64,000 bases of DNA from Helicobacter felis ATCC 49179 (GCF_000200595.1 NC_014810.2:1250311-1314310), one strand, 5' to 3'; shown: positions 45,613-56,923, counted from the stretch's first letter. Program-made: numbers and translations. The notes: a model not told the origin generated them from the letters alone.

Positions 45613-45975
45613 TTACTTACTGCCTACAGTTTTCTTTTTGCCCTTGCGGGTGCGTGCGTTGTTTTTAGTGGTTTGACCGCGCACAGGCAAGCCTTTGCGG
45701 TGTCGAATGCCCCGATAACTTCCCAAATCCATCAGTGCTTTAATGTCCATCTGCACCTTTTTGCGCAAATCCCCTTCTACTATGTGATTAGCCTGAATTT
45801 CTTTAGTGATACTAGAAACTTCATCTTCACCCAATTCATGGACGCGTTTATCCAAGGAGATGCCCACCTTGTGCAAAATATCCCTAGAGCTTTTTAAGCC
45901 TATGCCATAGATGTAGGTCAAAGCATATTCGATGCGTTTTTTCTTGGGTAAATCAACCCCTGCGATCCTTGCCAT
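45613..45975 (-). CDS. rpsM: 30S ribosomal protein S13
   Basis: 120 aa, head protein contacting P-site tRNA and L5. N-terminal [20 protein letters not shown] and C-terminal [19 protein letters not shown] are diagnostic. It starts 2 nt after the rpmJ stop. Confidence 0.96.
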   Translation of the reverse strand: MARIAGVDLPKKKRIEYALTYIYGIGLKSSRDILHKVGISLDKRVHELGEDEVSSITKEIQANHIVEGDLRKKVQMDIKALMDLGSYRGIRHRKGLPVRGQTTKNNARTRKGKKKTVGSK

Positions 45976-45977
45976 GT

Positions 45978-46091
45978 CTATCCTTGTCTTTGTTTATGTT
46001 TAGGAGTGGTGCAAATCACACGAATCACACCCCGCCTTTTGATCACTTTACACTTATCGCACATTTTCTTTACAGAGGGTCTAACTTTCAT
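45978..46091 (-). CDS. rpmJ: 50S ribosomal protein L36 (zinc-binding form)
   Basis: 37 aa, too short for most ORF cut-offs. Reads [20 protein letters not shown], then [17 protein letters not shown]: the CxxC...C....H zinc ribbon of the C-plus form. GGAGAG lies upstream of ATG 46091. Located between infA and rpsM, as in most bacteria. Confidence 0.95.
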   Translation of the reverse strand: MKVRPSVKKMCDKCKVIKRRGVIRVICTTPKHKQRQG

Positions 46092-46123
46092 TTTTTCTCT
46101 CCTTATCTTAAGCAAAACCTCTA

Positions 46124-46145
46124 TTCTAACTATCTTTGGTTAGAA
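46124..46145. repeat. Inverted repeat between infA and rpmJ
   Basis: TTCTAAC and GTTAGAA form a 7-bp stem around an 8-nt loop in the 67-nt infA-rpmJ gap, the largest gap in the operon. No T run follows. It could be an mRNA processing or attenuation hairpin. Confidence 0.4.
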
Positions 46146-46158
46146 CTAACTTAATCAC

Positions 46159-46377
46159 TCACTTGTAACGGAAAGTGATCCGCCCCTTGTCCAAGCTATA
46201 GGGCGTGAGCTCCAAGCGCACCCGATCGCCTAGCGCGATGCGGATATAGTGCATGCGCATTTTCCCAGAAATACGGCACAGCACAACATGCTTATTGTCC
46301 AATTCCACCTTAAAAGTAGCATTGGGTAAACACTCAATCACCTTCCCATCTACTTCTATCACATCATCTTTTGCCAT
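46159..46377 (-). CDS. infA: Translation initiation factor IF-1
   Basis: 72 aa OB-fold protein that binds the 30S A site. [20 protein letters not shown] and the C-terminal KGRITFRYK are diagnostic. ATG 46377 overlaps the map stop (TGATG); an in-frame TTG one codon earlier is not the start. Confidence 0.96.
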   Translation of the reverse strand: MAKDDVIEVDGKVIECLPNATFKVELDNKHVVLCRISGKMRMHYIRIALGDRVRLELTPYSLDKGRITFRYK

Positions 46378-47138
46378 CAAGCCTCCGTTAAAATTTGCGC
46401 TCTTTTGCCCACCATCGCGATAGTGTGTTCGTAATGGCTAGTGCGCAAGCCATCTACAGACACCACACTCCATTTGTCTTCCAAAATTTTAGGCTCGCCC
46501 TGTTTTTGACAGATCATAGGTTCTATACAAAAAACCATACCCTCTTTAATTTTTGGACCACTATTGGGCTTACTGGAGGGTTCTAGGTAGTTAGGGATAG
46601 AGGGCTCTTCATGAGGGCTACGCCCAATCCCATGCCCACAAAATTTTTCCAAAGGCACAAAGCCCTTTTGTCTAATAAGAGTTTCTAAAATATGACTTAG
46701 CTCTTTAAAGCGCATCCCTACTTCTAGGTAGGCAATTCCTTCATAAAGCGTATCCTTAGCACAGGCAATTAGGGCTTGATCTTTTTTAGAAACCTCTCCT
46801 ACGCCCAAAGTGATCGCCGCATCGCCAAACCACCCTTGTACTTGTGCCCCCAAATCTAAGCCTATAATATCTCCACTGCGCAACTTGTAATCTGTAGGAA
46901 TCCCATGGATAGCCACTTCGTTCAGCGAAGTGCAAAGCGTGTTAGGGAAACCATAAAGCCCTTTGAAAGCGGGCTTGGCATTGAGTTTGTGGATATGTTC
47001 TTCAGCTAAAGCATCTAACTCCAACAAGCTCATGCCCACTTGGATTTTTTCACTCAGCAATTTGAGAGTCTGCCCCACCACAGCCCCCGCCCTACGTAGT
47101 GCCTCAATCTCCTTAGGGTTGCGGATGGCGATCGCCAT
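46377..47138 (-). CDS. map: Methionine aminopeptidase, type I
   Basis: 253 aa. Removes the initiator Met from nascent chains. The five metal ligands are recognisable: Asp in [18 protein letters not shown] (two), His in [13 protein letters not shown], Glu in FCIEPM and Glu near the end (EHTIAM region). The active-site His is in AIHGIPT. No N-terminal zinc-finger extension. Coupled to secY (TAATG) and infA. Confidence 0.95.
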   Translation of the reverse strand: MAIAIRNPKEIEALRRAGAVVGQTLKLLSEKIQVGMSLLELDALAEEHIHKLNAKPAFKGLYGFPNTLCTSLNEVAIHGIPTDYKLRSGDIIGLDLGAQVQGWFGDAAITLGVGEVSKKDQALIACAKDTLYEGIAYLEVGMRFKELSHILETLIRQKGFVPLEKFCGHGIGRSPHEEPSIPNYLEPSSKPNSGPKIKEGMVFCIEPMICQKQGEPKILEDKWSVVSVDGLRTSHYEHTIAMVGKRAQILTEA

Positions 47139-48397
47139 TAAAAGCCTACAGCACTCAGGGTTTTATATTTGCCCATATAAATTTGTGCTTCGATCTTTTT
47201 CATAGTATCAATGGCCACTTGCACCACAATGAGCACCGCCGTGCCCCCAAAATAAAAGGGCACGCCCATTGCCTTGACCAAAATCCAAGGCAGAGTAGAA
47301 ATAATGGCTAAATACAAAGAACCCCAAAAAGTCAAGCGACTCGCCACGGTGTTCAAGAAGTTCGAAGTCCCTTCACCTGGTCTTAGCCCCGCAATAAAGC
47401 CTCCATTGCGCTTCAAATTATCTGCAATATCTTTAGCGTTAAAGACGATGGAGGAATAAAAGTAGGCAAAAAAGATAATCAGCAAAAACATTAAGATATT
47501 GTAGGCGTAGCCATGTGGGTTGAGAAAATCTGCGATAGCCTGTAAAACCTTATTGGAAGAGGCCTGCAAAATCGTAGAGGGGAAAACCAAAAGTGCAGAA
47601 GCAAAAATGGGAGGGATTACTCCGCTCAAATTTAATTTAATGGGGATATAGTTCATGATGCGTTTATTCTGATTTTGCATCATCACCTTGCGGGCGTAAG
47701 AAATGGGAATGCGCCGTTCAGCCAACTCCACATAGATAATCGCAAAGATAGTTGCTAGGACAATTGCTATGATCCCAATTAAAACCAAAACATTGATCAC
47801 ACCCGTATTCACAAGATTAAAAGTCCCCGCAATGGCTGAAGGGATACCAGAGACAATACCTGCAAAGATGATAAGGCTAATCCCATTGCCCACCCCTCTT
47901 TGGGTGATCTGCTCGCCAATCCACATCAATAACATTGTACCCGTGAGCATGGAGAAAGTGGCCAAAATCAAAAAAGTTTGCATAGAAACCATGATCGCCC
48001 CATTGGGCCCATGCCCAATAGAACGCAGTCCAAAGGAGACACTAAGAGCCTGAATGATGGTAATCCCAATGGTAGCATAGCGCACAATTTGCATATATTT
48101 TTGCATGCCATCACGCTCTTTTTTCATCTTGGCTAAGTTGGGAAAAGTTGCGCTCAAGAGCTCCATGATAATGGAGGCGGTGATATAGGGCATGATCCCC
48201 AAAGAAATAATGCTCAAGCGAGAAACTGCATTTCCGCTAAACATGTTGAAAAGCCCTAAAGCATTGCTAGAGTTGCTATCAAAAAAGGACTTGATGGCGG
48301 CTAGGTCCACCCCGGGAATGGGGATGTAAGCCAACACTCTATAGAGGAATAAATACCCTAGAGTGATAAAAATCTTGGTTGCAATGGCTTTTGTCAT
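47138..48397 (-). CDS. secY: Protein translocase subunit SecY
   Basis: 419 aa, channel-forming subunit of the SecYEG translocon in the inner membrane. Ten hydrophobic segments. The plug/TM2 region is [20 protein letters not shown], and the cytosolic C5 loop has [15 protein letters not shown] 48397 overlaps the rplO stop by 4 bp. Confidence 0.96.
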   Translation of the reverse strand: MTKAIATKIFITLGYLFLYRVLAYIPIPGVDLAAIKSFFDSNSSNALGLFNMFSGNAVSRLSIISLGIMPYITASIIMELLSATFPNLAKMKKERDGMQKYMQIVRYATIGITIIQALSVSFGLRSIGHGPNGAIMVSMQTFLILATFSMLTGTMLLMWIGEQITQRGVGNGISLIIFAGIVSGIPSAIAGTFNLVNTGVINVLVLIGIIAIVLATIFAIIYVELAERRIPISYARKVMMQNQNKRIMNYIPIKLNLSGVIPPIFASALLVFPSTILQASSNKVLQAIADFLNPHGYAYNILMFLLIIFFAYFYSSIVFNAKDIADNLKRNGGFIAGLRPGEGTSNFLNTVASRLTFWGSLYLAIISTLPWILVKAMGVPFYFGGTAVLIVVQVAIDTMKKIEAQIYMGKYKTLSAVGF

Positions 48398-48798
48398 TTT
48401 TGCCCGCTGGTGCGAATTCTTTCATCTTGAATCTTGGGTGCTAAATCCTTAGCTCCTGCCCCAATGAGTTTGATTTTTTCAATATAGGAGGGAAAGGGAT
48501 GCACTTTTTTAATGAGCTCTAAACTCAAAGTTTCTAACTCAAAAATTTCCTTATGTTTAGAAACATTGATCGCATAAACTAGGCCCTTAGTGCGGCTTCT
48601 AAAACCCACTTTAGGCAAACGGCGTTGTAAGGGCTGTTGTCCTCCCTCAAAACCGCGTTTTTGTTTGTAACCTGTGCGCGCGGTTTGTCCTTTGCCTCCC
48701 CTAGTGGCCGTTTTACCCATACCAGAGCCTTGTCCACGACCCACACGCTTAATTTTTTTGACACTGCCCTTAGCCGGACTTAATTTTTCTAATGCCAT
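48394..48798 (-). CDS. rplO: 50S ribosomal protein L15
   Basis: 134 aa. Basic glycine-rich N-terminal half ([19 protein letters not shown]) threading into 23S rRNA, and the signature [18 protein letters not shown]. 9 nt after rpsE; overlaps secY. Confidence 0.95.
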   Translation of the reverse strand: MALEKLSPAKGSVKKIKRVGRGQGSGMGKTATRGGKGQTARTGYKQKRGFEGGQQPLQRRLPKVGFRSRTKGLVYAINVSKHKEIFELETLSLELIKKVHPFPSYIEKIKLIGAGAKDLAPKIQDERIRTSGQK

Positions 48799-48807
48799 AA
48801 AAAACTC

Positions 48808-49248
48808 CTATCCTTTGATTTTAGAGAGCGCATCAAAGGTGGCACGCACTACATTATAGGGGTTGTTAGATCCCAAGGATTTGGTCAAAATATCCTTAAT
48901 ACCAGCTAACTCGATCATAGGGCGTGTCGATCCCCCGGCAATCACACCCGTCCCTTCAGAGGCGGGTTTGAGCAGAATGCGACTCGCATTGTACTTACAC
49001 TCAATGTCATGGGCGATAGTCGTGCCCTTGATCTTAACCTCAATGATGTTTTTAAACGCATCATCAATGGCCTTCTTAATCGCATCTGGCACTTCCTTAG
49101 CCTTGCCTAAGCCAAAGCCCACAAGACCATTTTTATTGCCCACAACCACTAAGGCATTAAAACGGAAACGCCGCCCGCCTTTCACTACTTTAGTAACGCG
49201 CCCAATATTCACCACAACTTCTGAAAACTCTTCTCTATTAATCTCCAT
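48808..49248 (-). CDS. rpsE: 30S ribosomal protein S5
   Basis: 146 aa, decoding-fidelity protein near the mRNA entry. S5 domain [20 protein letters not shown] and C-terminal [17 protein letters not shown]. Start ATG 49248 (MEINREEF) is chosen since AAGGA sits 5 nt before it; an ATG two codons earlier falls on top of that site. Confidence 0.95.
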   Translation of the reverse strand: MEINREEFSEVVVNIGRVTKVVKGGRRFRFNALVVVGNKNGLVGFGLGKAKEVPDAIKKAIDDAFKNIIEVKIKGTTIAHDIECKYNASRILLKPASEGTGVIAGGSTRPMIELAGIKDILTKSLGSNNPYNVVRATFDALSKIKG

Positions 49249-49256
49249 GCCCATCC

Positions 49257-49613
49257 TTAAAGCGCAATCTCTTGTTCGCGTAAAGTCTCTGCAAAAGCAG
49301 CCACGACTCCATGGTATAAGTATCCATTGCGATCGTAGACCACCTTAGTGATTCCCTTCTGCTTAAGACTTTCTGCAAAGATCAGCGCAAGCTTTTTGCT
49401 ATCTTCTACATTTTTCCCCAGCCCTAGTTTTTTGCCATCCACATGCGCCAAAGTCGCGTGTGCGTTATCATCAATGGCTTGGGCATAGAGATGTTTATTG
49501 GATCTAAAAATACTCACACGGGGACGCTCCTGCGTGCCAAAAACCTTAGATCGCACACGCATTTTGCGCTTAACTCTTTGGAGTTTCTTTTTTGCTAAAA
49601 CACTAGCTGTCAT
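49257..49613 (-). CDS. rplR: 50S ribosomal protein L18
   Basis: 118 aa, binds 5S rRNA with L5. Motifs [18 protein letters not shown] and [27 protein letters not shown] upstream of ATG 49613; 9 nt after rplF. Confidence 0.95.
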   Translation of the reverse strand: MTASVLAKKKLQRVKRKMRVRSKVFGTQERPRVSIFRSNKHLYAQAIDDNAHATLAHVDGKKLGLGKNVEDSKKLALIFAESLKQKGITKVVYDRNGYLYHGVVAAFAETLREQEIAL

Positions 49614-49622
49614 GTTCGTTCC

Positions 49623-50159
49623 TTATTTTTTAGCGGTTTTGCCAGCTTTGCGTAAAATAATTTCATCGCTGTATTTAATGCCCTTGCCTTTGTAGGGTTC
49701 TGGGGGGCGATAAGCACGAATATCTGCAGCAAGTTGGCCAATTTGTTGCTTATCACTCCCTTTGAGAGTGATGGTGTTTTTATCCACAACCACCTCCACA
49801 CCTTCAGGGATGGGATGTTTTACCGGATGGCTAAACCCCAAACTGAGTTCCAAAACCTTATGACCTAGAGCCGCTTTGTAGCCTACTCCATTGATTTCTA
49901 AGACTTTGCTAAAGCCTTTATCCAAACCTACGACAATATTATGCGCTAAGGCATTATAAGTTCCCCAAAACGCGCGACTCTGCGCCCCCTCACCAACAGG
50001 CTCAAAGCGTAGAGAATCTCCCTCCAACACGATGTTAACACGCCCACGCGTCTCCAAAACTTGGCTTGTCTTGCTATTTTTAAAATGCAAGTTAGTGCCT
50101 TCAACATTCACCTGCACCCCACTAGGGATTTTAATCACTCTTTTACCAATTCTTGACAT
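49623..50159 (-). CDS. rplF: 50S ribosomal protein L6
   Basis: 178 aa, near the sarcin-ricin loop. [17 protein letters not shown] at the start and the C-terminal [19 protein letters not shown] signature. Two similar alpha/beta domains, usual length. Confidence 0.96.
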   Translation of the reverse strand: MSRIGKRVIKIPSGVQVNVEGTNLHFKNSKTSQVLETRGRVNIVLEGDSLRFEPVGEGAQSRAFWGTYNALAHNIVVGLDKGFSKVLEINGVGYKAALGHKVLELSLGFSHPVKHPIPEGVEVVVDKNTITLKGSDKQQIGQLAADIRAYRPPEPYKGKGIKYSDEIILRKAGKTAKK

Positions 50160-50168
50160 GCCACACTC

Positions 50169-50564
50169 CTACCAAATGCTACAAAGCACCTCGCCGCCTA
50201 CATTTTGCTTGTAAGCTTCTTCATTAGTGATCACGCCCTTGGAGGTGCTGACCACAATCACCCCATACCCGTTTTTAAAGCGTTTGAGCTCACTGGCTTG
50301 TTTATAAAGCCTGCGCCCCGGTTTGCTTAATCGTTTGATTTCGCTGATGACCGCACGCCCCTTATCATCATAGGCCAATTCCACAGAGATAAAGTTTTTC
50401 CCTTCTTTTTGCACCACTTGGTAATTGGTAATAAAACCACGATTTTTAAAAATCTCCAAGATAGACACCACGATTTTAGCGTAATAGAGCTCTGTAACCT
50501 CCAAACGACGCATGCTCGCATTCCGAATGCGTGTCAGAGAATCCGCGACAATATCATTGACCAT
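50169..50564 (-). CDS. rpsH: 30S ribosomal protein S8
   Basis: 131 aa, central-domain 16S rRNA binder and, in E. coli, spc-operon autorepressor. [16 protein letters not shown] at the start and the C-terminal [18 protein letters not shown]. 9 nt on each side to its neighbours. Confidence 0.96.
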   Translation of the reverse strand: MVNDIVADSLTRIRNASMRRLEVTELYYAKIVVSILEIFKNRGFITNYQVVQKEGKNFISVELAYDDKGRAVISEIKRLSKPGRRLYKQASELKRFKNGYGVIVVSTSKGVITNEEAYKQNVGGEVLCSIW

Positions 50565-50573
50565 GTATGCCCC

Positions 50574-50759
50574 TTACCAACTAGCTTTTCTAAGACCGGG
50601 GATCAAACCCTCGTTGCCCATTTTGCGCAAACAAACCCGACACAATCCAAAATCGCGATAGACTGAATGGGGGCGTCCACAGATATTACAACGGGTGTAA
50701 GCCCGCGCCCTAAACTTCGCTTTCCTATGGGTCTTTGCGATCATCGATTTTTTAGCCAT
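50574..50759 (-). CDS. rpsZ: 30S ribosomal protein S14, zinc type Z
   Basis: 61 aa, the short S14 with a zinc ribbon CNICGRP ... CRVCLRKMG. The longer zinc-free S14 is not in this window. The rplE stop overlaps its ATG (TAATG). Confidence 0.95.
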   Translation of the reverse strand: MAKKSMIAKTHRKAKFRARAYTRCNICGRPHSVYRDFGLCRVCLRKMGNEGLIPGLRKASW

Positions 50760-51304
50760 TAGTGCCCTTTAGAAAAGGGCATTCCAAGCAATTCTAGCAA
50801 TTTGAATGCCTCCTTATCGTTATTTGTAGAAGTAATAATAGCGATGTTGAGTCCGTGTGTAACCATGATGTCATCGTAGACTACCTCAGGGAAAATCAAC
50901 TGCTCATTGAGACCAAAACCATAATTCCCCCGCCCATCAAACCCATTTTTAGAAACCCCTCTAAAGTCTTTTACCCTAGGAAGTGCAATCACAATCAATT
51001 TTTCTAAAAAGTTAAACATGATCTTATTTCTAAGTGTTACCTTAACACCCACCGCCATGTTTTCGCGAATTTTAAACCCTGCTACAGATTTTTTCGCCTT
51101 AGTGATCACAGCCTTTTGGCCTGCGATGAGCGAGAGGGTTTGGGCAATATTTTGCATAATCTTGGCATCTTTAGCATAATCCCCTGCCCCGACACTAAGC
51201 ACAATCTTTTCCAGCTTAGGCAACAACATAGGATTTTTAATCCCTAACTCCTCTGCTAACTTTTTCTTCACTTCTTTGTCATAGAAGCTCTTCAAGCCGT
51301 ACAT
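50759..51304 (-). CDS. rplE: 50S ribosomal protein L5
   Basis: 181 aa, 5S rRNA binder contacting P-site t[22 protein letters not shown] and [20 protein letters not shown]-like segments are recognisable. Start ATG 51304 (MYGLKSF) has AAGGAG 8 nt upstream; a GTG three codons earlier overlaps rplX. Confidence 0.95.
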   Translation of the reverse strand: MYGLKSFYDKEVKKKLAEELGIKNPMLLPKLEKIVLSVGAGDYAKDAKIMQNIAQTLSLIAGQKAVITKAKKSVAGFKIRENMAVGVKVTLRNKIMFNFLEKLIVIALPRVKDFRGVSKNGFDGRGNYGFGLNEQLIFPEVVYDDIMVTHGLNIAIITSTNNDKEAFKLLELLGMPFSKGH

Positions 51305-51309
51305 CGCGC

Positions 51310-51543
51310 TCACTCCTTCTCTTTCTTAACATTAGAGATGTGGATAGGCATCTCTTTAAAAATATGCCCGGTTTGAGGATTTTCTTCATTAGGGTTTGGT
51401 TTTAGTGCCTTTTTAGCCAGCTTGCAACCCTCTACCAATAGTGTAGATTTCTTAGGGAAAACAGCTAACACTTTGCCCACCTTACCTTTATCATCTCCGG
51501 CGATGATTTTGACCATATCGTCTTTTTTAATCTTGCACTTCAT
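51310..51543 (-). CDS. rplX: 50S ribosomal protein L24
   Basis: 77 aa, early assembly initiator. KOW motif ([16 protein letters not shown]). Shorter than the roughly 104 aa of E. coli, lacking the C-terminal extension, as is common in Campylobacterota. ATG overlaps the rplN stop. Confidence 0.94.
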   Translation of the reverse strand: MKCKIKKDDMVKIIAGDDKGKVGKVLAVFPKKSTLLVEGCKLAKKALKPNPNEENPQTGHIFKEMPIHISNVKKEKE

Positions 51544-51911
51544 TAAAGGACCTCCGGAGCCAAAGAAATGATTTTCATAAAATTGGCATAACGCACTTCT
51601 CGGCTTACGGGGCCAAAAATGCGTGTGCCAATGGGATCTCTTTTGGCATCTAAAATCACTGCAGCATTATCATCAAAACGAATCAGAGAACCATTAGGGC
51701 GTTGCACTTCCTTTTTAGTGCGCACGATCACCGCCTTAACCACCTGTCCTTTCTTGACTTTGCCATTAGGAATAGCTTTTTTGACAGAAGCAACAATCAC
51801 ATCGCCCACACTCGCATAGCGTTTGTGGCTTCCTCCTAAAACCTTGATACACATAATCTCTTTGCCACCGCTATTATCTGCGACAACTAACCTCGTAAAA
51901 CTCTGTATCAT
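51543..51911 (-). CDS. rplN: 50S ribosomal protein L14
   Basis: 122 aa. [20 protein letters not shown] at the start, signature [14 protein letters not shown] and FGPVSREVR at the end. Forms an intersubunit bridge. Overlaps rpsQ by 4 bp. Confidence 0.96.
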   Translation of the reverse strand: MIQSFTRLVVADNSGGKEIMCIKVLGGSHKRYASVGDVIVASVKKAIPNGKVKKGQVVKAVIVRTKKEVQRPNGSLIRFDDNAAVILDAKRDPIGTRIFGPVSREVRYANFMKIISLAPEVL

Positions 51912-52171
51912 GAAACTCCCTTCACTAAAATCTCTTTAAGAGCAAAGGTTTTAGTTTTTGATATAGGTTTGCACTCAATCGCGCTCACAAAATCTCCTAC
52001 TTGAGAGGTATTTTGGCGATCGTCGATGGTGTATTTTTTGAAACGCTTAACAATCTTGCGGTATTTTTTGTGCAATACTTTTCTCTCCACCAAAATCACG
52101 GCACTGCAAGCATCTATTTTATTGACTACTTTCCCTTGAATGGTGCGTTTATGGGGTTGTTTAGTTTCCAT
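51908..52171 (-). CDS. rpsQ: 30S ribosomal protein S17
   Basis: 87 aa OB-fold 16S rRNA binder. [19 protein letters not shown] and [16 protein letters not shown] are diagnostic. ATG 52171 overlaps the rpmC stop. Confidence 0.95.
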   Translation of the reverse strand: METKQPHKRTIQGKVVNKIDACSAVILVERKVLHKKYRKIVKRFKKYTIDDRQNTSQVGDFVSAIECKPISKTKTFALKEILVKGVS

Positions 52172-52362
52172 TAAGACCTCTTTAAGGCGCTGAGCGCAGT
52201 GTTAATACGGGCAATGTCTTTACGCACCGCTCTAACCTCATTAGGGTTTTTGATTTGCATGGTTTTGAGTTTGATACGCAACTCAAAGAGTTCTAACTTC
52301 TTTTCCTTGAGCAACTTTTCTAACTCCTTTCTATCCTTCTCTCTCAATTCAGTAAATTTCAT
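52171..52362 (-). CDS. rpmC: 50S ribosomal protein L29
   Basis: 63 aa helical hairpin at the tunnel exit. [18 protein letters not shown] and [20 protein letters not shown] 52362 is chosen (GAGAG upstream); a GTG two codons earlier is possible. Overlaps rplP by 14 bp. Confidence 0.94.
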   Translation of the reverse strand: MKFTELREKDRKELEKLLKEKKLELFELRIKLKTMQIKNPNEVRAVRKDIARINTALSALKRS

Positions 52363-52774
52363 TTTCACTCTCTCTAGTTACAATTTTTGTCCTGAAAGGC
52401 AATTTTCTCTGTGCTAAAGTCAGAGCCTCTCTAGCTAAACTCTCCTCAATCCCTAGCATCTCATAGACAATGCGACCCGGTTTGATATTCATCACCCATT
52501 TTTCTACAGAACCCTTACCTTTACCCATCCGAGTTTCTAAGGGTTTGGCTGTCAGAGGCTTATCGGGGAAAACTCGAATCCACACCTTACCTGCTCTTTT
52601 AATATGGCGAGTCATGGCTACCCTTGCAGCCTCAATCTGACGCGAATCGATACGGCCATGTTCAACAGCCTTGATTCCAATATCTCCAAAGGCTAGCTTA
52701 ACCCCCCTAGTAGATTTTCCCCGATTTCTGCCTTTCATCTGCTTGCGATACTTCGTTTTTTTAGGCATTAACAT
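52349..52774 (-). CDS. rplP: 50S ribosomal protein L16
   Basis: 141 aa, binds near the A site and helps position t[23 protein letters not shown] at the start; [20 protein letters not shown] and GKGSVEKWV signatures. 2 nt after rpsC. Confidence 0.96.
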   Translation of the reverse strand: MLMPKKTKYRKQMKGRNRGKSTRGVKLAFGDIGIKAVEHGRIDSRQIEAARVAMTRHIKRAGKVWIRVFPDKPLTAKPLETRMGKGKGSVEKWVMNIKPGRIVYEMLGIEESLAREALTLAQRKLPFRTKIVTRESENEIY

Positions 52775-52776
52775 AG

Positions 52777-53484
52777 CTATTCTCTCCCTCTTCTAGTGCG
52801 CCCTCTAGGGGTTCTCTCTTCGCCTTCTTCTTCGCGTTTTTCTGCTTGGATACCTTTTTGAAGCACCTCACCTTTAAAGATCCAAACCTTTACGCCAATG
52901 ATTCCATAAACGGTCATAGCTTCTGCAAAACCATAATCAATTTTAGCTCGTAGAGTATGCAAAGGCACACGCCCTTCCATATACCACTCTGTGCGCGCGA
53001 TCTCAGCTCCAGCCAAACGCCCTGAAACACGCACCTTAATTCCCCGTGCTCCAGACTTCATGGCTGTTTGCATCACTTTTTTCATAGCTCTTCTAAAAGC
53101 TACCCGTTTTTCTAATTGAGTCGCCACATTCTCAGCGACCAATTGTGCATCGGCTTGAGGGCGTTTGACCTCTTTAATGCTCAAGGCAATGTCCCTTTTG
53201 ATAAGATTTTTCAAAGAAACTTTGATCTTTTCAATATCGACACCCTGCTTACCAATAATGAGCCCTGGTCGGGCAGCCACAACAGTGATGCGCAACTTTT
53301 TAGCAGCCCGCTCGATCACGATTTCGCTCACCCCTGCGTAATACAATTCTTTTTTAAGAAACTTGCGGATACGATGGTCTTCCTCGATATTCTGCACTGT
53401 ATCGTGCGTTCCGGGAAACCACCTAGAAGCCCAATTCTTATTGATTCCTAATCTCAAACCAATCGGATTAACCTTTTGACCCAT
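52777..53484 (-). CDS. rpsC: 30S ribosomal protein S3
   Basis: 235 aa, mRNA entry-site helicase component. [20 protein letters not shown] at the start, KH domain with [17 protein letters not shown]-terminal domain [20 protein letters not shown] and a basic tail ([14 protein letters not shown]). Abuts rplV. Confidence 0.96.
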   Translation of the reverse strand: MGQKVNPIGLRLGINKNWASRWFPGTHDTVQNIEEDHRIRKFLKKELYYAGVSEIVIERAAKKLRITVVAARPGLIIGKQGVDIEKIKVSLKNLIKRDIALSIKEVKRPQADAQLVAENVATQLEKRVAFRRAMKKVMQTAMKSGARGIKVRVSGRLAGAEIARTEWYMEGRVPLHTLRAKIDYGFAEAMTVYGIIGVKVWIFKGEVLQKGIQAEKREEEGEERTPRGRTRRGRE

Positions 53485-53814
53485 TTAGTTGCTTCCTCCC
53501 TTTTTACCTACTTTAACAAGGATATGCGCTGTGGGTTTTCGAATAGCGGTCGCTCTACCTCTAGCGCGGGGCATGTGGCGTTTGAGCACGGGACCTGCAT
53601 CTACACGACAGCTCAAAACAGATACAGACTTAGAATCATGCCCACCATTGTAGACGGCCGCACTGATTACTCTTGAGAGAATCCGCGCCGCCTTATTGGG
53701 CGTGAATTCTAGGCGCGCAATGGCCACCTCTGCATTCATGCCCTGTACTTGTTTAGCCAGCAATCTCGCCTTGGTGGGAGACAGCCTGCTATATCGAAGT
53801 AACGCCGTGCTCAT
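53485..53814 (-). CDS. rplV: 50S ribosomal protein L22
   Basis: 109 aa, its beta-hairpin lines the exit tunnel. [18 protein letters not shown] and [19 protein letters not shown] are diagnostic. ATG 53814 (MSTALLRY) is preferred because AAGGA lies 6 nt upstream; the ATG at 53820 directly abuts that site. Confidence 0.95.
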   Translation of the reverse strand: MSTALLRYSRLSPTKARLLAKQVQGMNAEVAIARLEFTPNKAARILSRVISAAVYNGGHDSKSVSVLSCRVDAGPVLKRHMPRARGRATAIRKPTAHILVKVGKKGGSN

Positions 53815-53845
53815 TTGCATTCCTTTATGTATTTTTCTGCCATGT

Positions 53846-54127
53846 TTACTTGCCTATCTTCTTTTGCACTGTGCCTTTATGCCCTTTAAAAGTGCGTGTG
53901 GGCGCAAATTCACCGAGCTTATAGCCAACATGGTTTTCAGTAATATAAACAGGGATAAAGATCCGCCCATTGTGCACGCTATAAGTTAACCCAATCATTT
54001 CAGGTAAAATGGTGCTACGGCGCGACCAAGTTTTGATAGGCTTATTATCTTTTTTAGCTTTATGCTTGAGTGTTTTATCCATGAGGTGCTTATCAATGAA
54101 GGGACCTTTTTTAATCGACCTTCCCAT
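53846..54127 (-). CDS. rpsS: 30S ribosomal protein S19
   Basis: 93 aa head protein. [20 protein letters not shown] and [21 protein letters not shown]-type ending are diagnostic. 2 nt after rplB; 31 nt before rplV. Confidence 0.96.
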   Translation of the reverse strand: MGRSIKKGPFIDKHLMDKTLKHKAKKDNKPIKTWSRRSTILPEMIGLTYSVHNGRIFIPVYITENHVGYKLGEFAPTRTFKGHKGTVQKKIGK

Positions 54128-54129
54128 TG

Positions 54130-54960
54130 CTATTTACCTTTCTTTCGTGAAATGATTAGGCGATCGCCAGCCTTTTTGCGTCTAGTTTTATAACCCTTAG
54201 CTGGTAGACCCCAAGGCGAAACAGGATGGCCACTAGAGCCTGTTTTACCTTCACCACCACCATGGGGGTGATCCACAGGGTTCATAGCACTTCCGCGCGT
54301 TTGAGGCCGCACACGCTTATAGCGATTGCGTCCTGCTTTCCCAATGCTAGTATTGATAAAATCTTCATTACCCACTACACCAATGGTGGCCATACATTCG
54401 CTTAAAATGTAGCGCATCTCCGCACTAGGCATTCTCAAAATTGTATACTTGCCCTCTCTTCCCATAATTTGTGCGCTCATTCCTGCGCTACGGGCCAATT
54501 GCCCTCCAGCACCCGGATGCATTTCAATATTGTGCACAATGGTTCCGATGGGAATACTTCTTAGTTTCATCGCAAAGCCTACCTTAATGTCTAATCCCTC
54601 TTCTGCGGCAATCACTACATCGCCCACTTTCAATCCGCTAGGCTGTAGAATATAGCGTTTATCTCCATCAGGGTAAACCACTAAAGCAATACGGGAATTG
54701 CGGTAAGGATCGTACTCAATGCTAGCTACCTTACCCTCTATACCAAATTTATTGCGTTTAAAATCAATGAGACGATAGAGCCTTTTAGCCCCTCCCTCTT
54801 TGTGGCGGCTTGTGATGCGCCCTGTATTGTTGCGCCCGGCATGCACGGGCAACTTAACTAAAAGTTTTCTCACGCTGGCCTTGTCTGTAATATCCTTAGA
54901 ATCCACACCGCTCATAAAGCGACGGCTAGGCGTGTAGGGTTTATAAGTTTTAATCGCCAT
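54130..54960 (-). CDS. rplB: 50S ribosomal protein L2
   Basis: 276 aa, needed for peptidyl transferase assembly. [17 protein letters not shown] at the start and the near-invariant [17 protein letters not shown] near residue 224 with the functional His. Complete. Confidence 0.97.
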   Translation of the reverse strand: MAIKTYKPYTPSRRFMSGVDSKDITDKASVRKLLVKLPVHAGRNNTGRITSRHKEGGAKRLYRLIDFKRNKFGIEGKVASIEYDPYRNSRIALVVYPDGDKRYILQPSGLKVGDVVIAAEEGLDIKVGFAMKLRSIPIGTIVHNIEMHPGAGGQLARSAGMSAQIMGREGKYTILRMPSAEMRYILSECMATIGVVGNEDFINTSIGKAGRNRYKRVRPQTRGSAMNPVDHPHGGGEGKTGSSGHPVSPWGLPAKGYKTRRKKAGDRLIISRKKGK

Positions 54961-54969
54961 ACTCTATCC

Positions 54970-55251
54970 TTATGCGCTTAAAGCGTTAATATTAGCATCT
55001 TTGGGGAGCTTAACATAGAACTTCTTAGTTTCACTCCGCTGGCCCAACCTACCTTTAAAGCGTTTGGTCTTTCCTGGTTGCCTGAGCGCGTTGATCTTTA
55101 ATGGCACAAAACCAAAATATTCTCTAAAAATCGTCTTGAGCTGATTTTTACTCATATTAGCGGCTGTCTGCACCACAAGCACCCCGCTTTCCTGCATGGA
55201 TAGAGATTTTTCTGTATAAAGAATAGACTTAATATCTGTGATGTCTGCCAT
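54970..55251 (-). CDS. rplW: 50S ribosomal protein L23
   Basis: 93 aa, tunnel-exit docking site for trigger factor and [18 protein letters not shown] at the start and [20 protein letters not shown] in the middle. 9 nt after rplD. Confidence 0.95.
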   Translation of the reverse strand: MADITDIKSILYTEKSLSMQESGVLVVQTAANMSKNQLKTIFREYFGFVPLKINALRQPGKTKRFKGRLGQRSETKKFYVKLPKDANINALSA

Positions 55252-55261
55252 GCATTCTCCT

Positions 55262-55870
55262 TTAAGCTGTTACAAACGCATCAAATGCGGATTTTTCTAT
55301 AACCACGGCGTTGTAAGTAGCCACTAAATAGGCATTTAATTCGCTCGCTTCAATCAAATAACAATTTGGCAAATTTCTAAATGCTAAAAAATTATATTCT
55401 TCAAGCGCGTGAGTAACTAACAACACATCCCGAAAACCAAACTTTTGTAAAAACGCATGGGCATCTTTTGTTTTCTTGCTGGAAATATCCACTTTATCTA
55501 CAATAAGCAACTTTTCTGCTAAAGCTTTTTGGCCCAAAGCATATTCTAAAGCCAGCTTTTTCTGTTTTTTATTGATCTTAAGATCGTAGTTGCGCTCATT
55601 GGTCGCACCATGAGATACACCCCCACCTACAAAGATAGGAGAGGTGATACTCCCAGCCCTCGCGCGTCCGCCTCCCTTTTGATTCCAAGGCTTTTTACCT
55701 CCCCCGCTCACAGCCCCACGATTTTTCGTTTGCGCGCTGTTAGCTCTAGCCTGAGCACGATAATATTTGACATACAAGTATAAATTGTGTTCTTTAATTT
55801 CCTTAAAGTGTGCAGGTAACTCTAACTCCCCCACCTGCTCGCAGTGCTGATTTAGTACCTTCGCTTTCAT
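55262..55870 (-). CDS. rplD: 50S ribosomal protein L4
   Basis: 202 aa. Its extended loop ([20 protein letters not shown] at about 54-73) forms the tunnel constriction. In E. coli L4 represses the S10 operon; no such leader is evident here. 13 nt after rplC. Confidence 0.95.
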   Translation of the reverse strand: MKAKVLNQHCEQVGELELPAHFKEIKEHNLYLYVKYYRAQARANSAQTKNRGAVSGGGKKPWNQKGGGRARAGSITSPIFVGGGVSHGATNERNYDLKINKKQKKLALEYALGQKALAEKLLIVDKVDISSKKTKDAHAFLQKFGFRDVLLVTHALEEYNFLAFRNLPNCYLIEASELNAYLVATYNAVVIEKSAFDAFVTA

Positions 55871-55883
55871 ACCTTCCCTTTAC

Positions 55884-56456
55884 CTACTTAATGGCGATCC
55901 TGCCATAGGCTCCAGCATAGCCTACTACAGAACCCTTAAGCACCAAAATTTTACTTTCTTTATCAAAAGAAAGCACTTCATTATGACAAGTAACTTTTTC
56001 ATTACCATAATGCCCTGCCATTTTTTTACCCTTTTGCACGCGCCCGGGCCATTCTCTATTTCCGATCGAACCTAAGCGTCTATGAAAACGACTTCCATGT
56101 GCTGCTGGACCACCTTGAAAATTCCAGCGTTTCATCGCCCCGCTGAAACCCCGTCCTTTGGTATAAAAAGTGGCCTTGATATGTTTAGCACTCTCTAAAG
56201 GCTCTAAAGGCAGATCGCCCAATTCTGTTACTTGAGCGTCCAAAGTAGCAAAGTGGTTAAATTCCTTGCTCAGATTGTATTTTTTTTGTTGCCCAGCAAT
56301 GGCTTTATTGTGAGTTTTGTGCAGAGGATAAGCGACCAAAACCTGCTTATCCTTGATTTCACACACCTTACTCTCCAAGACTTTGAGCAGAGTAACAGGC
56401 ACACTCTGTGCTCCCACAACACGACTCATGCCGATTTTTTGAACCAAATATTCCAT
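55884..56456 (-). CDS. rplC: 50S ribosomal protein L3
   Basis: 190 aa. [20 protein letters not shown] at the start and the signature [19 protein letters not shown]-like loop reaching the peptidyl transferase centre. ATG 56456 is chosen because AAGG lies 6 nt upstream; an ATG two codons earlier is too close. Confidence 0.95.
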   Translation of the reverse strand: MEYLVQKIGMSRVVGAQSVPVTLLKVLESKVCEIKDKQVLVAYPLHKTHNKAIAGQQKKYNLSKEFNHFATLDAQVTELGDLPLEPLESAKHIKATFYTKGRGFSGAMKRWNFQGGPAAHGSRFHRRLGSIGNREWPGRVQKGKKMAGHYGNEKVTCHNEVLSFDKESKILVLKGSVVGYAGAYGRIAIK

Positions 56457-56480
56457 TTGCATCCTTCTTTTGATTGTGGG

Positions 56481-56795
56481 CTATTTGCCTTCCATAGAGG
56501 TAACTTCTACATCCACCTCTGGAGCCAAATCTAATTTCATCAAGCTGTCCACAGTTTCAGGTGTGGCTGACATGATGTCAATTAAACGGCTATGCACACG
56601 AATTTCAAATTGTTCTCGAGAATCTTTGTTGATATGAGGGGAACGCAAAACCGTGTAGCGTCTGTTTCGTGTGGGCAAGGGAATGGGTCCCCTGATTTCA
56701 GACCCTGAGCGTTTCACTGCTTCTACAATTGCCATCACAGATCGATCTAACACCCTGTGATCATACGCTTTAAGTTTGAGGCGTATCTTTTCCAT
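56481..56795 (-). CDS. rpsJ: 30S ribosomal protein S10
   Basis: 104 aa, head protein and transcription antitermination factor Nus[19 protein letters not shown] and [19 protein letters not shown] are diagnostic. First gene of the 29-gene S10-spc-alpha cluster running to rplQ. Its promoter lies 37-65 nt upstream. Confidence 0.96.
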   Translation of the reverse strand: MEKIRLKLKAYDHRVLDRSVMAIVEAVKRSGSEIRGPIPLPTRNRRYTVLRSPHINKDSREQFEIRVHSRLIDIMSATPETVDSLMKLDLAPEVDVEVTSMEGK

Positions 56796-56831
56796 CCATA
56801 TCCTCTTAAAGTCAAATTTTTAAAAGCCTAG

Positions 56832-56860
56832 ATTTTAGGCAAAAATGCTTATCTAGTCAA
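56832..56860 (-). promoter_or_regulatory. Sigma70-type promoter of the ribosomal cluster
   Basis: Minus strand TTGACT (56860-56855), 17-bp spacer, TAAAAT (56837-56832). Predicted start about 56825, giving a leader of about 30 nt to rpsJ. No other promoter of this quality was noticed within the cluster. Confidence 0.75.
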
Positions 56861-56923
56861 GCCATGAGCCTTTTTTGCGCATTTGAGCATCTTAATGTTT
56901 TCCTTATTTAAAGGAAACTCTGA

